From assembly GCF_022201045.2 (NCBI RefSeq), contig NC_068558.1, positions 43,109,501 through 43,173,500 on the forward strand: a DNA stretch of 64,000 nt, written 5' to 3'. Position numbers and translations under genes: made by a program. Each line of letters starts with the position of its first letter. The first letter of the stretch is position 1. The notes under the pieces are model-generated. The model was not told the DNA's origin and did not search any database. It saw nothing but the letters and a program-made list of their open reading frames with translations. Origin of the DNA: Citrus sinensis (Eukaryota > Streptophyta > Magnoliopsida > Sapindales > Rutaceae). Shown here piece by piece: positions 24,379 through 41,799 of the stretch.

Positions 24379-26249
24379 CAAGTGTGAGAGTGACGGTATC
24401 CAAAAGCTCCACGCTGATTGGTTGATGCCACTGTCACATGGATCGCTCACCCTGTCAAGTTTAAATGTGGACCCTTCGATTACGCGCTATCTACGGTTTA
24501 AAATACTAGTTATCAAAATAGATTGGTTTTGGGTTGATTGGAGCAATGGCTGCTTTAGCTAGTCTAAGTGTGCTTTTAGGCTGGATTTGTGTGGGAATAA
24601 CTCGAGCTATACCCGATGGATTTTAGTCAAGTTTTTTTCATTTAAAAGGTTATTATTTAAGCTTTCGAATGATTACCTTCTTATGTTATTTGGTTTAGTA
24701 TTTTGGGAGAAATTTGATTTGGAAGCCGCAATGGTCAAAACTAGGGTTTGCTTTGATGTTATTGAGGTTTTGGTGGATTTTATGAGAATGCTTGGAACCA
24801 ATTCCAAATTTTTTTGTTTCCCATGATAGTAGCTTAACAGAGGAAGCCGTTGGTTCAAGAATTTATAAAATCCGATTAGATTTGAATAGTAAACCGCTGG
24901 CATAAATGTTGATGAAGTTGAACACGTTTTGGTTGAAGCTTACAATGTGTTCTAACATGTTTGATTTGCATCTCATTTACAAAAGGTATACGTATGAGTA
25001 TAATCCAGTATTTATCATACATTATACACCCACAATACACTTGATTAACAATATATACAAAACATAAAGAATTGGCACATTTTAATTCAGCATTCACTTC
25101 ATAGGTTTGAATAAAGACAATGTTCTTTTACATATGGTAACTTGCTTGGCACATAGCGTCTGTCATTTGCAAATGAATTATCCCCCTACACCATATCTAT
25201 TATGGACAACTCGTTCTTGCCCCAAAATTGATACCCACAAAATTTATCTCAGAATCCGGCATGCTTCTCTCTAATACAAAATTACCATGTTAAAATGCAC
25301 GAGTGAGATATGATGTGTCAGCATTTTTTGCACTATTTATGAACTTCTTGTGAACAAGTGAGGGAATAAGCATTATAATTGCTTTAGGTATGTTCATTTG
25401 CATTAAATTTCTTTACAAACCATCTATGAATGATTGAAAATGTCTTTCAAATTCTTGTCAAGGCATGAAATTTTTGGGTATGCACATATACACGCTATTA
25501 GCACAGTCAAACTTTGGTGTATTCTCTCTGTGTTTCATCATCAGCTTTCTTGAACTACTGTCATCACTCAAGAATTTGTTGGTTTGATGTGGCTAGCTAT
25601 GGCAAAGCTCTTTTGCTTGTTCATCTCAAACCCCAATATGTTAGATTCTGTTCACAAACTATTAATCCATGTAAATTAAATCTAGCAAACACAAAAGCAG
25701 ATCTTTGGTGCCACGACTAAACAAGTTGCTAAGAGCCAACTCTAATTAAAATGGATGACAATTGGCATGAATTCTTGAATTCAAATTTGATTTATCTGAG
25801 AATCAAAAGCTAACTTGTTGAAGTTTGTAACATCCGGTGACATGATGATGATATGTTAATAACAACAAAACCATACAAATTTGCAAGCACGAACAATATA
25901 TAATAACTCAACAAGCCATCAATAGAAGGCGCATATATGTATAGGCAGCTGAACCCTCGTCGCATAATTTCATTATACATCAAGCTATCAAATCAAAGAA
26001 TAATCAATCCCGAACCTCAAAGACTTTTGAAGTTTTGATGCTCTGTGATCACGATTTGTGGAATTAAGCTCGCGAGGCCTGATAGCAATTTTACAAATTT
26101 CGTTTGTCTTTTACTTGTTCCCTTCTTTTTCATTTGATAAGGTTGCCGTAACGGATTGTATTAACTTCTTGTCGTTCGAAATTTCTAGATCTTCTTGAAG
26201 TTACAAGCATATTATGTTACTGTTCCGACGAGATGCTCTCGCACGCTTG
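24379..26249. other. Intergenic, upstream of H1
   Basis: The proximal part should contain H1 promoter elements. Beyond it I see only short random frames and no conserved coding segment. Confidence 0.45.
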
Positions 26250-26278
26250 ATATATATATATATATATATATAAATGTT

Positions 26279-26402
26279 CCAGTCAGGAATTTTAAAGTGC
26301 GGAAAATCTTTAAAACCACATGGTTTTAAAGGCTTAAAACTGTAAGCCTTTAAAGCCGTGTGGTTTTAAAAATTTCCCGCACTTTAAAATCCCTGACCAG
26401 AA
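26279..26402. mobile_element. Near-perfect foldback (snap-back MITE-like), 60-bp arms
   Basis: The left arm at 26279-26338 and the right arm at 26343-26402 are almost exact inverted copies. Reading inward from each end, both give cagtcagg/ctggtcagg, attttaaagtgcgg, ttttaaaaccaca and ctttaaaggctta, with about six differences. The loop is only a few bases. TA microsatellites flank it (about 26250-26272 and 26411-26432), as expected for insertion into TA repeats. The transcript would form a long hairpin able to feed small-RNA pathways. Confidence 0.75.
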
Positions 26403-26432
26403 AACTACTCTATATATATATATATATATATA

Positions 26433-29400
26433 TACATCTTCTATTTCCTTCAGGCAAAGATTTAGGCTGTAGTGTTTGCTTTGCTCTTCATATACATAAA
26501 AATTTAAGCACAGATGGACTAGTCTAATTGAAATATCTAAATGCACAATTGGAAACATTTGACAATCAACATGCATGTTCATTTGACATACTTTAGTTTA
26601 AAGCTTACATGTGTAAAACAAACAAAGATAAGTCTTATTAATTGGGGCGACGATGCTGGTGGTGGTGATTAATTAGACTGTTAGTAGCTGTGGTGATGAC
26701 AACGATAACGATGATCTATAATTGTGGTGATGGTGACGAGATATAGTTTGTTGTTTGCTTTGTGATGATGATGACAAATGCAAAGGGAAGGGCTTGATGA
26801 AGTTGCGAACTAAACTTATTTTCATTAGGGAGGAAACAAAATACTGTGACATAACAGTTATAGAATTTTTTTTTTTTTGCCCCCCTTGAAACATAAATAT
26901 TATTCCGGCTTTCTATAGATAAATTGAAACAAGTCATTTTTATGATCAAATAAAATAGTTAAGCCATTGATTATCTAAGAAATAATAGTCCAAAACTTAT
27001 TGCACCGAAGATGCATTAATACAATTTTTAACTGAAGAAACAAAACCAAACTCATCTGCTTTGGCATAAGAAGTTACGTTTTAAACGAATTGAGTTTTGT
27101 CCAACCATTCCATTTTCACATAACAAAACTATGCTTCTTGTTTAAGTTCATAACTAATAATAACAAGTTCCACTGATTCAATTAAAATTTGAGTTAGAAT
27201 TTCAAATTTAAAAGTTCTTGCCGCACGTGTTTATAAAACAACAAATAACTAAGATTTAATTACTTTTTACATTCTTATCTATTAACCACCAATCATAAAC
27301 TTATAATTTTCTATAATAGAGCCCCAATTACAAAATAATTTACATAGGGCTATCCTTAAAAAATTAAACAAATAACAGATATCGCTGTAATTTCCATAGG
27401 AACTTATTATTAAACACACACAACATATGTGCAAGTAATTTGGTGTGTTATGGGAGCATTCTTAACATTCAAACCTTAGAACATCCCTATAGGCTCTTTA
27501 AATGAGATTTTGTTGTTAAGTTGAGCAGTAATATCAGTAATAAATGTTCCAAATGACTCTCTAAATGAGATTCTTCAAATGAAATTGTCTTTTTCTCTCT
27601 TTAATATTAAAGAGTGAAAAGTATTATCTTATTTCAACGATCTTATTTGGAAAGTCTTTTTAAACTTTTAATTTAGTATTACATTATTTTTTTTAATCTC
27701 ATTATTATTCAAAGGAAAAAAATGTTATAATTACTATTATTTTGATGGAAAATAAAGTTTGATAAAAATAATATGAAATTATTTTAATTTATTTAAAGAA
27801 TTTTTTGAGAGAATAATTTTTTACTATTTTATATATCACATAAATAAGTAAATAAATATTTAAGAATAAAATTAAATGCGATACTCCCAACCTCTCACTT
27901 TCAATGCCAAAACCAACCAAGTTGTCGAAGTGTAGTTTCATTTCTCATTGTGCTGCTTGCACAGCTTTTGAAATGCATTTATCGATTTGCTTCTAATTTA
28001 TATTAAATTTCACCTTATAGTTTTATTGCAGCAATTCATAAAAAGGCATGTTGTATCATTGCATTGGAGCTTTATCTAAATTTGGCACCAATAGTTTTCT
28101 TAGACATAAATAATGGCTTGGCATTGACTAATTTGATAATGTGACTAGCGTATTCAAATTGAGTAATGATAACTATCCTAAATTTTTATTCAAATTTTAT
28201 TCTAAATGGTATATCATTTTATTTATTGGTTGATAATTCTTTACAAAATTTAAGTGAATTAATTATATTATCTTCACCAACAAATGAATGAATGTTATGT
28301 CATTTGAAATAAAAAAAAATTAAAATGTATAACACTATTCTTTTAAATTTATAATACAAAATTCGAAACCTAACTCAATATTTGAAACTTACAATTGAAA
28401 TTCTAAATTTTGTACTGTAATCATCAAGTTGGTATCGATTTTTCTTAGTAAGATACCAAATTTAAATAACCCTAACAACGAAATCCCTCCTACCTATACT
28501 TGCTTGAAGCTCAAATTTTAAGTCTCTTATTACTAACTAAACTACTCAAAACAAGTAACATCAACAAAAATTTTTGAAAATTTACTATTTACCATATACC
28601 CATTAACTTTTTCTTAGTCTATAACTTTTATACTTAATGACTTAACTTGAAAATTGTAGACCTCACTATTAAACATGTCTTAATCTGTATAATATTGACC
28701 GATCACTATTAAGGTATATATCAAAATCTAGGAGGCTCCCATTAATAAAACCAAAAAAAAAAAAAAAAAAGCCCAAAGGATATCGATAATAATTCATTGA
28801 AAATATTCTTCTACTTGACAGACTAATGCCCCAAGGAAAATTAAATCTTCGTAAGGAAATTTCCTTGGCCAAGCTGATTGTTGCGGGAAAATTATCCATG
28901 GTCTTCGAAATTAGGGTGGACAAAAGAGTCCAGGCAGAATCAACCCTGCCTTGCGGGTTTTTGGCCCACCTCTCCACATGAGGAGCTGGATAAGAGCTAA
29001 AAAAGAAGGGATCAAGCTCAATCCTTTATTTTAAAAAATAAATCTATAAATTAAAATTAAAAAAGAAAACTTAAATTCCTAATTCATAAACCGTATAATG
29101 ACTAAAAAACCTAAAATATAATATTAAACTCTCTCAAGCATTAATTAATCAAGAGATTACTTGAATAAGAGATTTCAGTATTTAAAAAATAAAATTAAAT
29201 CTCTAAATTTTTATTTGCTTAATTTTATTTATTTATTATTTTATATTAGAAATATTTATTTTTTTAATTCATTGTTGATTATAACAATTTGTTAATTTTT
29301 AACTCATTTTGAATTTATAGTATTAAAAAATAAGATTAAATAAGTACTTATAGTCATTAGATAAATCATATCAAACACACACTTATCTAATGGCCGTAAG

Positions 29401-29794
29401 TATTTATTTAATTCCATAAGCTCTTTTTAAAATTTTTTATTTCCTTAACCTATTTAATAATTTTATTTTATCCCTTTTACAACATAACTTTAAAAAAAAA
29501 CTGTCTATTTAAGTAGTTTTATAATTTTTAATAAAAACTCTCATTAATAATGAAATAGTTAATTTTTTTTTAAGTTCATTTGTAAAATTATATTAACAAA
29601 ACATCTACTCAAATAAGTTTTATTTGAAAAACTAAACCAAACAGAGCCTGTGTTAACAAAAAAAACTAAACCAACCAAATCTAATAATAATACTGAAAGA
29701 GAGGAGTGAATATTTTCTAGCATAGGAAGGGTGATAAGAAGGGAGACGAGGAAGAGATCCCAAGGGCCTCGCAAATACCCTCTCTAAAGCTCTA
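26433..29794. other. Intergenic, very AT-rich
   Basis: Only short frames are seen. A GC-richer patch at 28790-28980 is open for about 100 codons on the - strand but includes a long Phe run from a poly-A tract and matches nothing I recognise. Poly-A runs occur at 26869-26878 and 28751-28770. Confidence 0.45.
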
Positions 29795-30488
29795 TGGGTG
29801 CGTTTGACACACTGTATTGTATTATGCTATATTGCATTATTTTTATGCTAGTGTATTGTATTATGTTGTATTGCATTAGCACTGTATTATAACAATGTTG
29901 TACAATGTTTGGTGTTACACTGTACTGTATTGATTTTTTTGTGATTAATTTAAATTAGATATTATATTATATTATTATTAATTTAAATTAATATTATTCA
30001 TATTTAAATATTTATTATTAGTTATAATAAATTGTAAATTTATTAATAAATTATAATGTAAAAATAAAAAATATAATATAATATTATTGAATAATAAATC
30101 ATTTATTTATATTAATAATTATAATGTAAAAAAATAAAAATAGTATATAATATTATTAAATAATAAATAATAATAATAATTATTATTATTATTATAAAAT
30201 TAAAGTAAAAGCAAAAGTTAAAGCAAAAGCAAATGTAGCAAAAGTTAAAGCAAAAGTAAATGTAAAGTTGGAAACGAAAAGGAAATAAAAAAAAAAGAAA
30301 AGAGCAAGCGGTAGTTTGCCGTATTAGATAAACCCGACTCACAGTTGGGTTTAGGTAATGCGGCAAATTGCTGCATTAGATTGGCCTATTATGCAGTGTT
30401 TCTATAGCTTTTAACTTATTAAACATGGATTTGTATAAAGTTAATGCAATTAGAAGTTATAATACAGCAACCAAACATGCCATATGTA
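29795..30488. mobile_element. Possible MITE, ends resemble inverted tgcgtttga/caaacatgc
   Basis: The left end (ctatgggtgcgtttgac) and right end (accaaacatgccatatg) read as an imperfect inverted pair. The GGCATGTTTGG type end is common in plant hAT-like MITEs. The interior is almost pure AT, with an ATT/ATA microsatellite at 30160-30200 and a purine-rich block of repeated aaagcaaaagt units at 30201-30300. The boundaries are uncertain. Confidence 0.3.
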
Positions 30489-31331
30489 CATTATCTTCAT
30501 GTCTAAGCTTCCTCTTTAGCTTATCAACCTACAATTTGAATTTGAAACCAGATCAATCAAATCAAAAGAACACCAAAATGGAAAACCAAATTGGATATTA
30601 GAGCCGGGAGAATTTTGTACACATCTTCTAATAATGCCATTTTTCTTTCCCTATTAGATTGACAAACAGAAAACTAAATTAGATAGAAGAGGGAGAGAAT
30701 TTTGCCTACATCTTTTAATAATGCCATTTTCCTTTGCCTATTGGATCAACGTTGATTGCCAGCCCCAAGTTTGTTGCTCCCTGGAGTCCCCATTTTCTTT
30801 TCTTCTTTTCTTATATTTAAGAAGGAAAATTAAAAGAAAATAAACGAATACAAATCAAGCTATGAATCTCCACAATGTACACTAACCTTTCACCAATCTC
30901 CTTCACTTTCTCTGCCACTAGCAGCTCGATCTCAATTGATGACCGCGCCACAAACAGGTCAAGCCTCCACGATCGACCATCTACCACCCAACTGCAACTG
31001 GCCAATCATGACTTCTTTAATTATTGGATTGAGTTTGGGATTAGATTCAGATTTCTGTTTTTTTATAAATTATTTAAGATAAAACTATAATTTTACATTG
31101 GGGATAAAAATGCTACATACAGAGGTTATTGTAATTAAATGGATGTAATAAAATATAACTTCAAGTGAAATTTAATTAAAAAAAATGTATATTTAAAAAA
31201 AAAATTATTTTATACGAAAGGACCGCTTCGGGTGGAACTCTATGACCCGAATTTAATTAAACCCGTTTTCGATCTAAGCAGGTGTTCCGACGCTTATCCA
31301 AACCCGTAACCATCTCTCGGCACGGGTACCG
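30489..31331. other. Intergenic, distal upstream of RPS15
   Basis: There is no conserved frame. Two imperfect direct copies of gagaattttgtacacatctt / gagaattttgcctacatctt with following taataatgccattttc occur at about 30608 and 30695. Confidence 0.45.
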
Positions 31332-31367
31332 TATAAATTCGCAACTTGCAATCTGTAAACCCTAGCC
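31332..31367 (+). promoter_or_regulatory. TATA box and telo-box of the RPS15 gene
   Basis: A tataaat core at 31332-31338 is followed by aaaccctagcc at 31357-31367, about 70 bases before the start codon. Telo-boxes of this form next to the transcription start are a hallmark of plant cytosolic ribosomal-protein promoters and mark coordinated, growth-linked expression. Confidence 0.6.
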
Positions 31368-31435
31368 ACTGACACACCCACACTCTCCCTCGCGTATTAG
31401 GTGTTTGATTCTCCTTATCACTCTAGTCTCTAGCC

Positions 31436-33419
<1,984 letters not shown>

Positions 33420-36400
33420 AGATTTTGCATGCTGTCCTTATGGAGGGTATGTTTTGTCCTCCAAAAAATGATTTTGGACCTGCCTGTTTTTGTCTTTTCA
33501 GTTTTAATTAAAGCTTTTGAAAGAGTGTGATGCAAAATAGTTTTGAAGGATATTCTGCTCAAGAGTAATGCTTATTTTGGGAAATTAATATAACCTGCCT
33601 TACCTGGGAAATGCTTTTTGGCAATGCATCTTGATCGATTTCTTCTTGTGGCAACCATACAAACATTTTAGGTCAACCTTTTTGAATCTAGCAGGTGTTT
33701 TAACTTCTAAGGAATGTTCTTTATCTGCATTCAATTTTGCCGTGCTGTGCCATAAGAATAATTTGTGAGTCAACTATAATCGAGTAGAAAAATTATTTAT
33801 ACGAACAGCCACACGCCATTAGTGACTATCGAAACGTTCTCAATTATTTTATCTATCAGGAGAAATTTTTGTCGACCCTGAGTTGTTTTTCGTCAATTGC
33901 TTTCTGGTGCTGATTTTTGTAATTTTAACTATTTTTCTTTGTACGAATTTTATTGATCTACAATTCTTTAATTATTCAAATCTATTGTTTAGTGTATGAT
34001 CGGGATTGTACTAGCTTCCCAAATAATCAACTTTCCAAATAATTTACTAGCACCTTTGATAAATCAAGATTATGAGTCACTTTTTAAATAATTTGTAACA
34101 TCATGTTTGGTAATTAATCTTAAATTATGTTGCTTATAGATATAATGACTAAAATGGTATATAATTACTGTAATAATAAAAAATTTAAGTATTTTATTAT
34201 TGGTAAATTGAATTCATATATATATCAGATTTCTATTGAAAAATTATTTTTCAATAAAACGAACGAGTATTCTTAATTCTGTAAAGAAATTATTGTGAAA
34301 TTTTGTCATTGTCAGCCACTGCATCGCTGCCGTCTTCGGCGAATAATTTAATTTTGATATTCTACTTTATAAAATTAGATTATCAAATGATTGCATTTTG
34401 AAAAGCTATTATTTACTACTTTTATTAATGATAGAGCCCCAATCACCTTATACAAATAAGTGAGTTTAATGAACAAATTGTTAAATAATCACTTTTAAAT
34501 TTAGTTTACCAAACATATATTAGGTGTCAGTGACTATTTTTTTTTGGAAAAATTGGTGAATTCTTTTTGTTCATTAGAATTGGGTGTTTCATATAAGTGA
34601 ATTGCTCTATCATGTCCGTTGTATTGTATTTTATGATTCAACAATTCAGATCTTCAATGGAAAATGGGATTTTCTCCAATTCCAAACAAAATCCTAAAAA
34701 AAAAAAAGGAAAAGTGAAATTTAGTTTGAACGAAATTCCATACATGAGTTTTGTTGTCCAGATCCAGAACATGACTCTGTATGAGCTTGGCCTGTTGTTA
34801 TTGATTTATCTTAATTTTGGCATTATTAAGTCAAAGCTATTAATTTTTGAATTTTTTTTATAATTATTTGCATTTTTGTCTAGAGAGGATTATATAGCTT
34901 TATTTAACAATAACGATGTATTATAAAGTTTGAACCCCGGTGGTATGTCACCAATAAATAATGGCTTTTTGTATGAATTAAACTGATTTTATTATCTTAT
35001 CATTTAATATCAAGTTATATCATTTAGAATACATATATATTGCATTCAGATTGGTGTATAATCCCAGAGCTTGCTTCATAACCATCGGCAGCATCCTTGT
35101 GTTATCTGATAAAGAAGCAAAGTCATTACCAAAATTGAAAATGTCTTATGTTTGGGGAGCAATCTTTGTTAGGCAAAGGAATAAGGAAGGCTACTCGCCA
35201 TCTGCCAAGCTCTAATCCAACTTCAGGAACTCTTGTATTCTTCTTTGTTATGATGTTAATGCTTGAATAAGCTTTCTGTTTTCCCGATTGCGCAACCCCA
35301 GTCCACAACTAACAAAGATTGTTAGCTAGTCTGGTCATTGATAATCATACTTATTAATCAAGGTTACAGAACTCATCATTGTTACTTTAAACATTAGTCT
35401 ATCCTCATTCAATATTTGAACCTTTTTTTTTCCTCATTTAAAAGGAAAAAAAAAAAGTATTACATTAATGTAAATCACATACATTTCTAATATAAAGGAG
35501 GACTCAATATCAAGACCTGTTATATTATCCTGAATCCTTGCCAGGGTTTCAAAACTTTTGTCTAATTTGTTCGCTAGTAATTTCGGACCCATTGTTGCGT
35601 GTGGCAATCAATGAAATAACAAACACAGCAATATGCCAAAGCATTATTGCGGATTGCCCATGTGGGTCAATCTCATAATCCACATGCTTTGTTGCCATGG
35701 AGGGGAAAGAAACAATCAGAGGGATCGGGAAGGTTGAACGATTTAAGTTGGAAAATTGATGGATTCAAAACCCTAAAAATTGACTCCCGAGTCCCCACTC
35801 ATTTTCCTTAAACCATATTGGACTGCCGTTGAAAAAAACATGCAACTACATCCACCAAGGAGGAGGAGACCAGAAAAATACGAAAGAACACCAACATTCA
35901 AGTCGTTGTTAAAAGTGTGAAAAATTTTACTTTGACTTCAAACACATTGCTTTGTTGTGACAACTCAATCATGACTTTCTCATGAAGAAATTTCAAGTAC
36001 CTTGAATTTCTACCAAACCCGAGAGAAACTGGAATCAACCTAATCATCAACTACCATTGCTTGTTATAAAATTCTAAACTTGTAAACATACCATATTTGT
36101 ACCATTCCATTCACTTCAATGGAACTCTAGACTTTAAAGCATTGATTGCCATAAAAGATGAAGAAGTTCTTACAATTTGAAACCCCATTCCTACATTGTT
36201 CTTTTGTCCACCCAAGGATTCAAGCCTGCAGCAGTCAAATTACTAAAAAGCCTTGGAAAGCAATCCTCCAAAGCCCAAAAACTCCCAAAAAAAAAAAAAA
36301 AAAAAAAAAAAACTGCTCCAAATATGTCCCCATGACTTAAGTCAGAACCATGCAAAATATGTACAGGGGCAATTCAAGCCAAACATATACAGCGGTTCAA

Positions 36401-36453
36401 CAAATTCAACATCAACCGGCTTGAAGTGACATTGATGTAGCTTTCCAGGAAGT
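33420..36453. other. Intergenic between two convergent genes
   Basis: The first part is the 3' UTR of RPS15, with a tract of T and A rich sequence after the stop. The last few hundred bases, up to the poly-A run at 36286-36310, should contain the 3' UTR of the WRKY gene, which ends in this direction. In between no coding segment is seen. Confidence 0.45.
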
Positions 36454-38275
<1,822 letters not shown>

Positions 38276-39395
38276 ATTAACCCAAAAAACCCTAATTCCC
38301 CAAAAATAAAAAAGCCAAACCAAAACAGGCCATAAGATACTCCAAAGATCTCAACTTTTTACGGGAGAAAAAAATCTTTTAAAGTCAAATTTCCATTTTC
38401 TGACCCATAAATGGTTTTCCAATTAAAGTTTAAAAAATTTAAACTTCCCAAATACGTTTGAACTTCCAAATTACTAGACGCAGAAGATCAGATTCTACGA
38501 AAATCAATTGGGAGAAAAAAAAAAGAAAAAAGAAAAAAAGACCCAGTTAGAGGATTCAAAAACGCAAAAACTATTTCAACATCGAAATCTACAACCAAAA
38601 AAAGAAAAATGACAATAAAAAAGCACCAAATAACAGACCTTTGTTGGACTTGGTGCTACAAAACTTCAAACCCTAGATGACTCTTCTCCTCCCATGCCTT
38701 TTTTTTTTTTTTTTTTTGGGTTAAGATTGAATGGTGTGAAAGAGAAGACTTCGCCTCACTTCAGAATTCACACCTCCATATGAATACAAAACCCCCCATT
38801 TCTTTTGAGTGATATTTTAATAATATATATATATATAAATATATTACACATATTTTTCTACAGAGAGAAAAAGTAAGACACATTAATTTTTATATAAGCA
38901 AAGGAACAGAGGAAGAAGCACAGAGACTAATCTGAGAGAAAAATTGAAACTGCCGTCTCTGTCACAGATTTCAGAGTGGGCCCCACATCAAAGACCTTGG
39001 CTATGAATTTATTATTCATTTTCCCTCTTCCTTCCCTTGTTTCTGGCTTTTTTTTTTTTTTAATTTTTATTTCAGACTACCATTTTCAGCTTCAGTTTTA
39101 CCACTCCCAGAATCCGGACATGCAGTGTGGTTTTCTCATTTTCTGATAGTTGATATTTGAGTTGAGTTTAAGCTTACGATACATGGACACAGATTTTGAC
39201 AGGCTTTTAATGTATAAGTTAATTATTTTCAAATTGTACTTCAATTATGATTTCCAAAAAAAAAAAAAAAGTATAAGACAAATGTTAATTATGATTTCTT
39301 ATATATATATTTGTCCCGAATTTTAAATTAAAAAAAAATCTAAAATCGTGAAATTCAAGAAACTTAAAATTATATTATGATTTTTAAGGATAAAA
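38276..39395. other. WRKY 5' leader and promoter
   Basis: Upstream of the WRKY start codon is a low-complexity region with A-runs (38515-38540) and a T-run of about 20 at 38699-38717. It probably holds the 5' UTR and promoter. No other gene is seen. Confidence 0.4.
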
Positions 39396-39519
39396 TTATA
39401 GTGCAACTGTGGTACCATATTACCGTTACATCTAGCCGTTAAATCTATTTACAATTGTCACAAAAAATTAGATTTAACGACCGGAAACAATTGTGGTATG
39501 ATACCACAGTTGCACTGTA
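39396..39519. mobile_element. Foldback element with two nested inverted pairs
   Basis: The outer arms, tatagtgcaactgtggtacc (39397-39416) and its inverted partner around 39495-39519 (ataccacagttgcactgtaa), match at all but two or three positions. An inner pair, gccgttaaatcta / tagatttaacgac, extends the stem, leaving a loop of about 25 bases. No frame is present. It looks like a small snap-back MITE unrelated in sequence to the copy at 26.3 kb. Confidence 0.65.
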
Positions 39520-41417
39520 ACCAGACCCAATTTTTAAATTTTAAAATCTCGAATTAGAATATTTCTAATATATATAAAAGACAAATGTTAAATTCCTAAA
39601 ATTTGTAGTGCGCCTATATTGCATTGGGTGTGTATATATTGCATAAGTCACGAGTTTTTCGTTGTGATTTTTAACTTATTCATGACGCTCTCAATCAATT
39701 TTGTAACATAACAAAATTTGTAAGGATGCAACATGTGTTGCACGTAATGCAATCGATATACCCGTTTGTTGCATGTATTTGTTGTCTCTCCTGCTGCCTA
39801 ATTTTTACCGCAACTTCTTAGCCCGGTTAAATAAACAGCTATCGGCTCGGACATTATTTTTCCTGCCTTTTGTTTGCTTTTGCGACTAGTTATCATGATC
39901 ACTTTTACTTTTGTGTACGTTAAAAAGATAGATGCTTAAAGGAGTCCCTAATTTCCAACCTATCTATTTACTGATTACCCCCCCTTTGCTGTAAATGATG
40001 CGCTTGCTTTTGTATTTATTGTAATTGCTATCATTTGCATTATCCACTTTTTCAAATGGTTTTCACATCTCTGTGGCCCAAAGCACCCACCATATAACAT
40101 TTTGAGAATAATACAAAGTAGATATAGATAATTAGATATGGATGTGTTAAAAAGGTAAAAATCTTTTACTAGGAAGTTTTATTACCATTAACAAACCATA
40201 TAACATTATATTCTAAGCAATTAGGAATGTGATTATTCTAATTCGATTTACTATCATACATGTAAAGAAATCAGAATCATCGCTTTTAGATTCATTATTC
40301 CTCGAAAAAAAGGTATCATCCGAGATGAAATTATGAATGTCCATGACACCAGCTAAGTAGCTAACCACATAACATTATATTCTATAGAATGAAAGTCAAA
40401 GTTCTTGAACGTTAAAATTCGGTGGGGGGGGAATTGGAAAAGAAAATGAGTAAATATCAAAGACTAACTGAAACTTTGACCCTTTTGAATCAAGGAAGAG
40501 AAAAACACAAGGAAACAACGAGCAATTGGCAAAAGCCAAAGTCATTCATTCAACCAAAGTCCTAAAGCAAGGGTCCAGTGGCCAGCCAGAGTGCGACCGA
40601 GGGATTTATTTGGACTGGGGGGGCGGGGCGGGGGGGGGGGAGTAGAAACAAAGCTACTGCTGCCTCTCTTTCCCTCGGCCTTCTTACTTCGCTTTCAAGT
40701 ATTGATTTTTCTCTTCCATCTCTTTCTCTCTACATCTCCAAATTCCTATAATTGCCGTGCGGCTCTGGCCACATCCTCTGGGGCACACACTAACTATATT
40801 AGTAGGACTCGACTAGCTTACAGAATCTGTAAGCTACAGACTGCAGCATCAGCCGTTGGATGTGGAGTGAGAAATTAAACCATATTAGTATATTTATTTT
40901 TATAAAGGAAAATGAACTGGGCAATCGTACATCTGTAGCCGTTGCGAACGCTGCCCAAGAGGAGGCTGCCACGTATACGATTGAGTTTTCCGCGATGTCT
41001 GACACGTGCTCCGATGCGGGCGCTTTGTGTGTTATGCCTGCTTTGACTGCCGCGGCATGCCACTTGCTATCTTGCGCTCTGGAATCCCTGTCAGGTCGGT
41101 GATTGACAGCTCGTGGGCCCACCTTGGTCCCGATGCCGTTGACTTTTATTGTCTTATCTCTCTCTCTCTCTCTTAATCATCTCGTTTTTCTTGTTTCTGA
41201 ATTTCCTTAATCGCGTACTTTTAAAATTAAATTACAAATGAAAATTCTTCTCAACAAACCCAAAAAAAACAAAAATTGCGGATGAAATTAAGGGAGCAGT
41301 GGAGGAGCTGTTTGTACTTCCACATCACCCAAAACACAAATCTGGGAGTGGAGTATTATCAGAAATTATTTTACCCCTTCTGTCTGCTTTTAAAATTTCA
41401 CGTTTCATAACCCCTTT
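39520..41417. other. Intergenic, includes a GC-rich patch
   Basis: Mostly AT-rich. At 40590-41130 the composition turns GC- and CpG-rich with frames open on both strands, none recognisable. It contains a G-tract at 40617-40640 (ggggggg c gggg c then twelve G) that could form a G-quadruplex. A CT microsatellite lies at 41157-41174. Confidence 0.4.
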
Positions 41418-41433
41418 AAGCATGCCCTCAGGG

Positions 41434-41784
41434 GTCACTTGGGGGCTTGTCCGGTGGTGAACCGTTGTCTTTAAAATTAAGTATGATTATGAGGGCAATG
41501 GTTTGAGTCCCACATATTCAAAATTTCTTAATTAATTATAATTGTATGGAGATTATTTATAATATTTTTCTCTCTTGCGAAATACGAGTGAAGTAGAGAC
41601 ATCATTTTCCCATGAGGGGTATTTGGCTGAGCATCTACTTCATAGAATAAAAATATAATCATATAAGTTTCAGATATATATCTGATTATAAATATCAGTA
41701 TAATAATATATTGTCAGTTGTAAATATCTATGTGTAATACAGTAACCTGATGCTTAATCAGTTTAAAAAAAAAAAAGAGAAAGA
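41434..41784 (+). mobile_element. SINE with A-tail and target-site duplication
   Basis: A tRNA-like head has an A-box-like ggcttgtccggtgg (41443-41456) and B-box-like ggtttgagtcc (41500-41510). The element ends in an A-run at 41765-41776. It is flanked by direct repeats, agcatgccctcagggg at 41419-41434 and agcatgtcctcaggg at 41786-41800, one substitution apart, as expected for a target-site duplication. At about 350 bases it is long for a plant SINE but within range. Confidence 0.6.
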
Positions 41785-41799
41785 AGCATGTCCTCAGGG

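Noticed and set aside
26279..26402. A second conventional microRNA gene
   Set aside because: The stem is too perfect along its whole length and sits in TA repeats, which is typical of a foldback transposon.
28669..28977. A 102-codon - strand frame
   Set aside because: It runs through a poly-A tract giving a Phe run and has no recognisable domain.
40591..41122. Overlapping open frames of 80-107 codons on both strands in a GC-rich patch
   Set aside because: No frame resembles a known protein and openness follows from base composition. No splice structure supports one.
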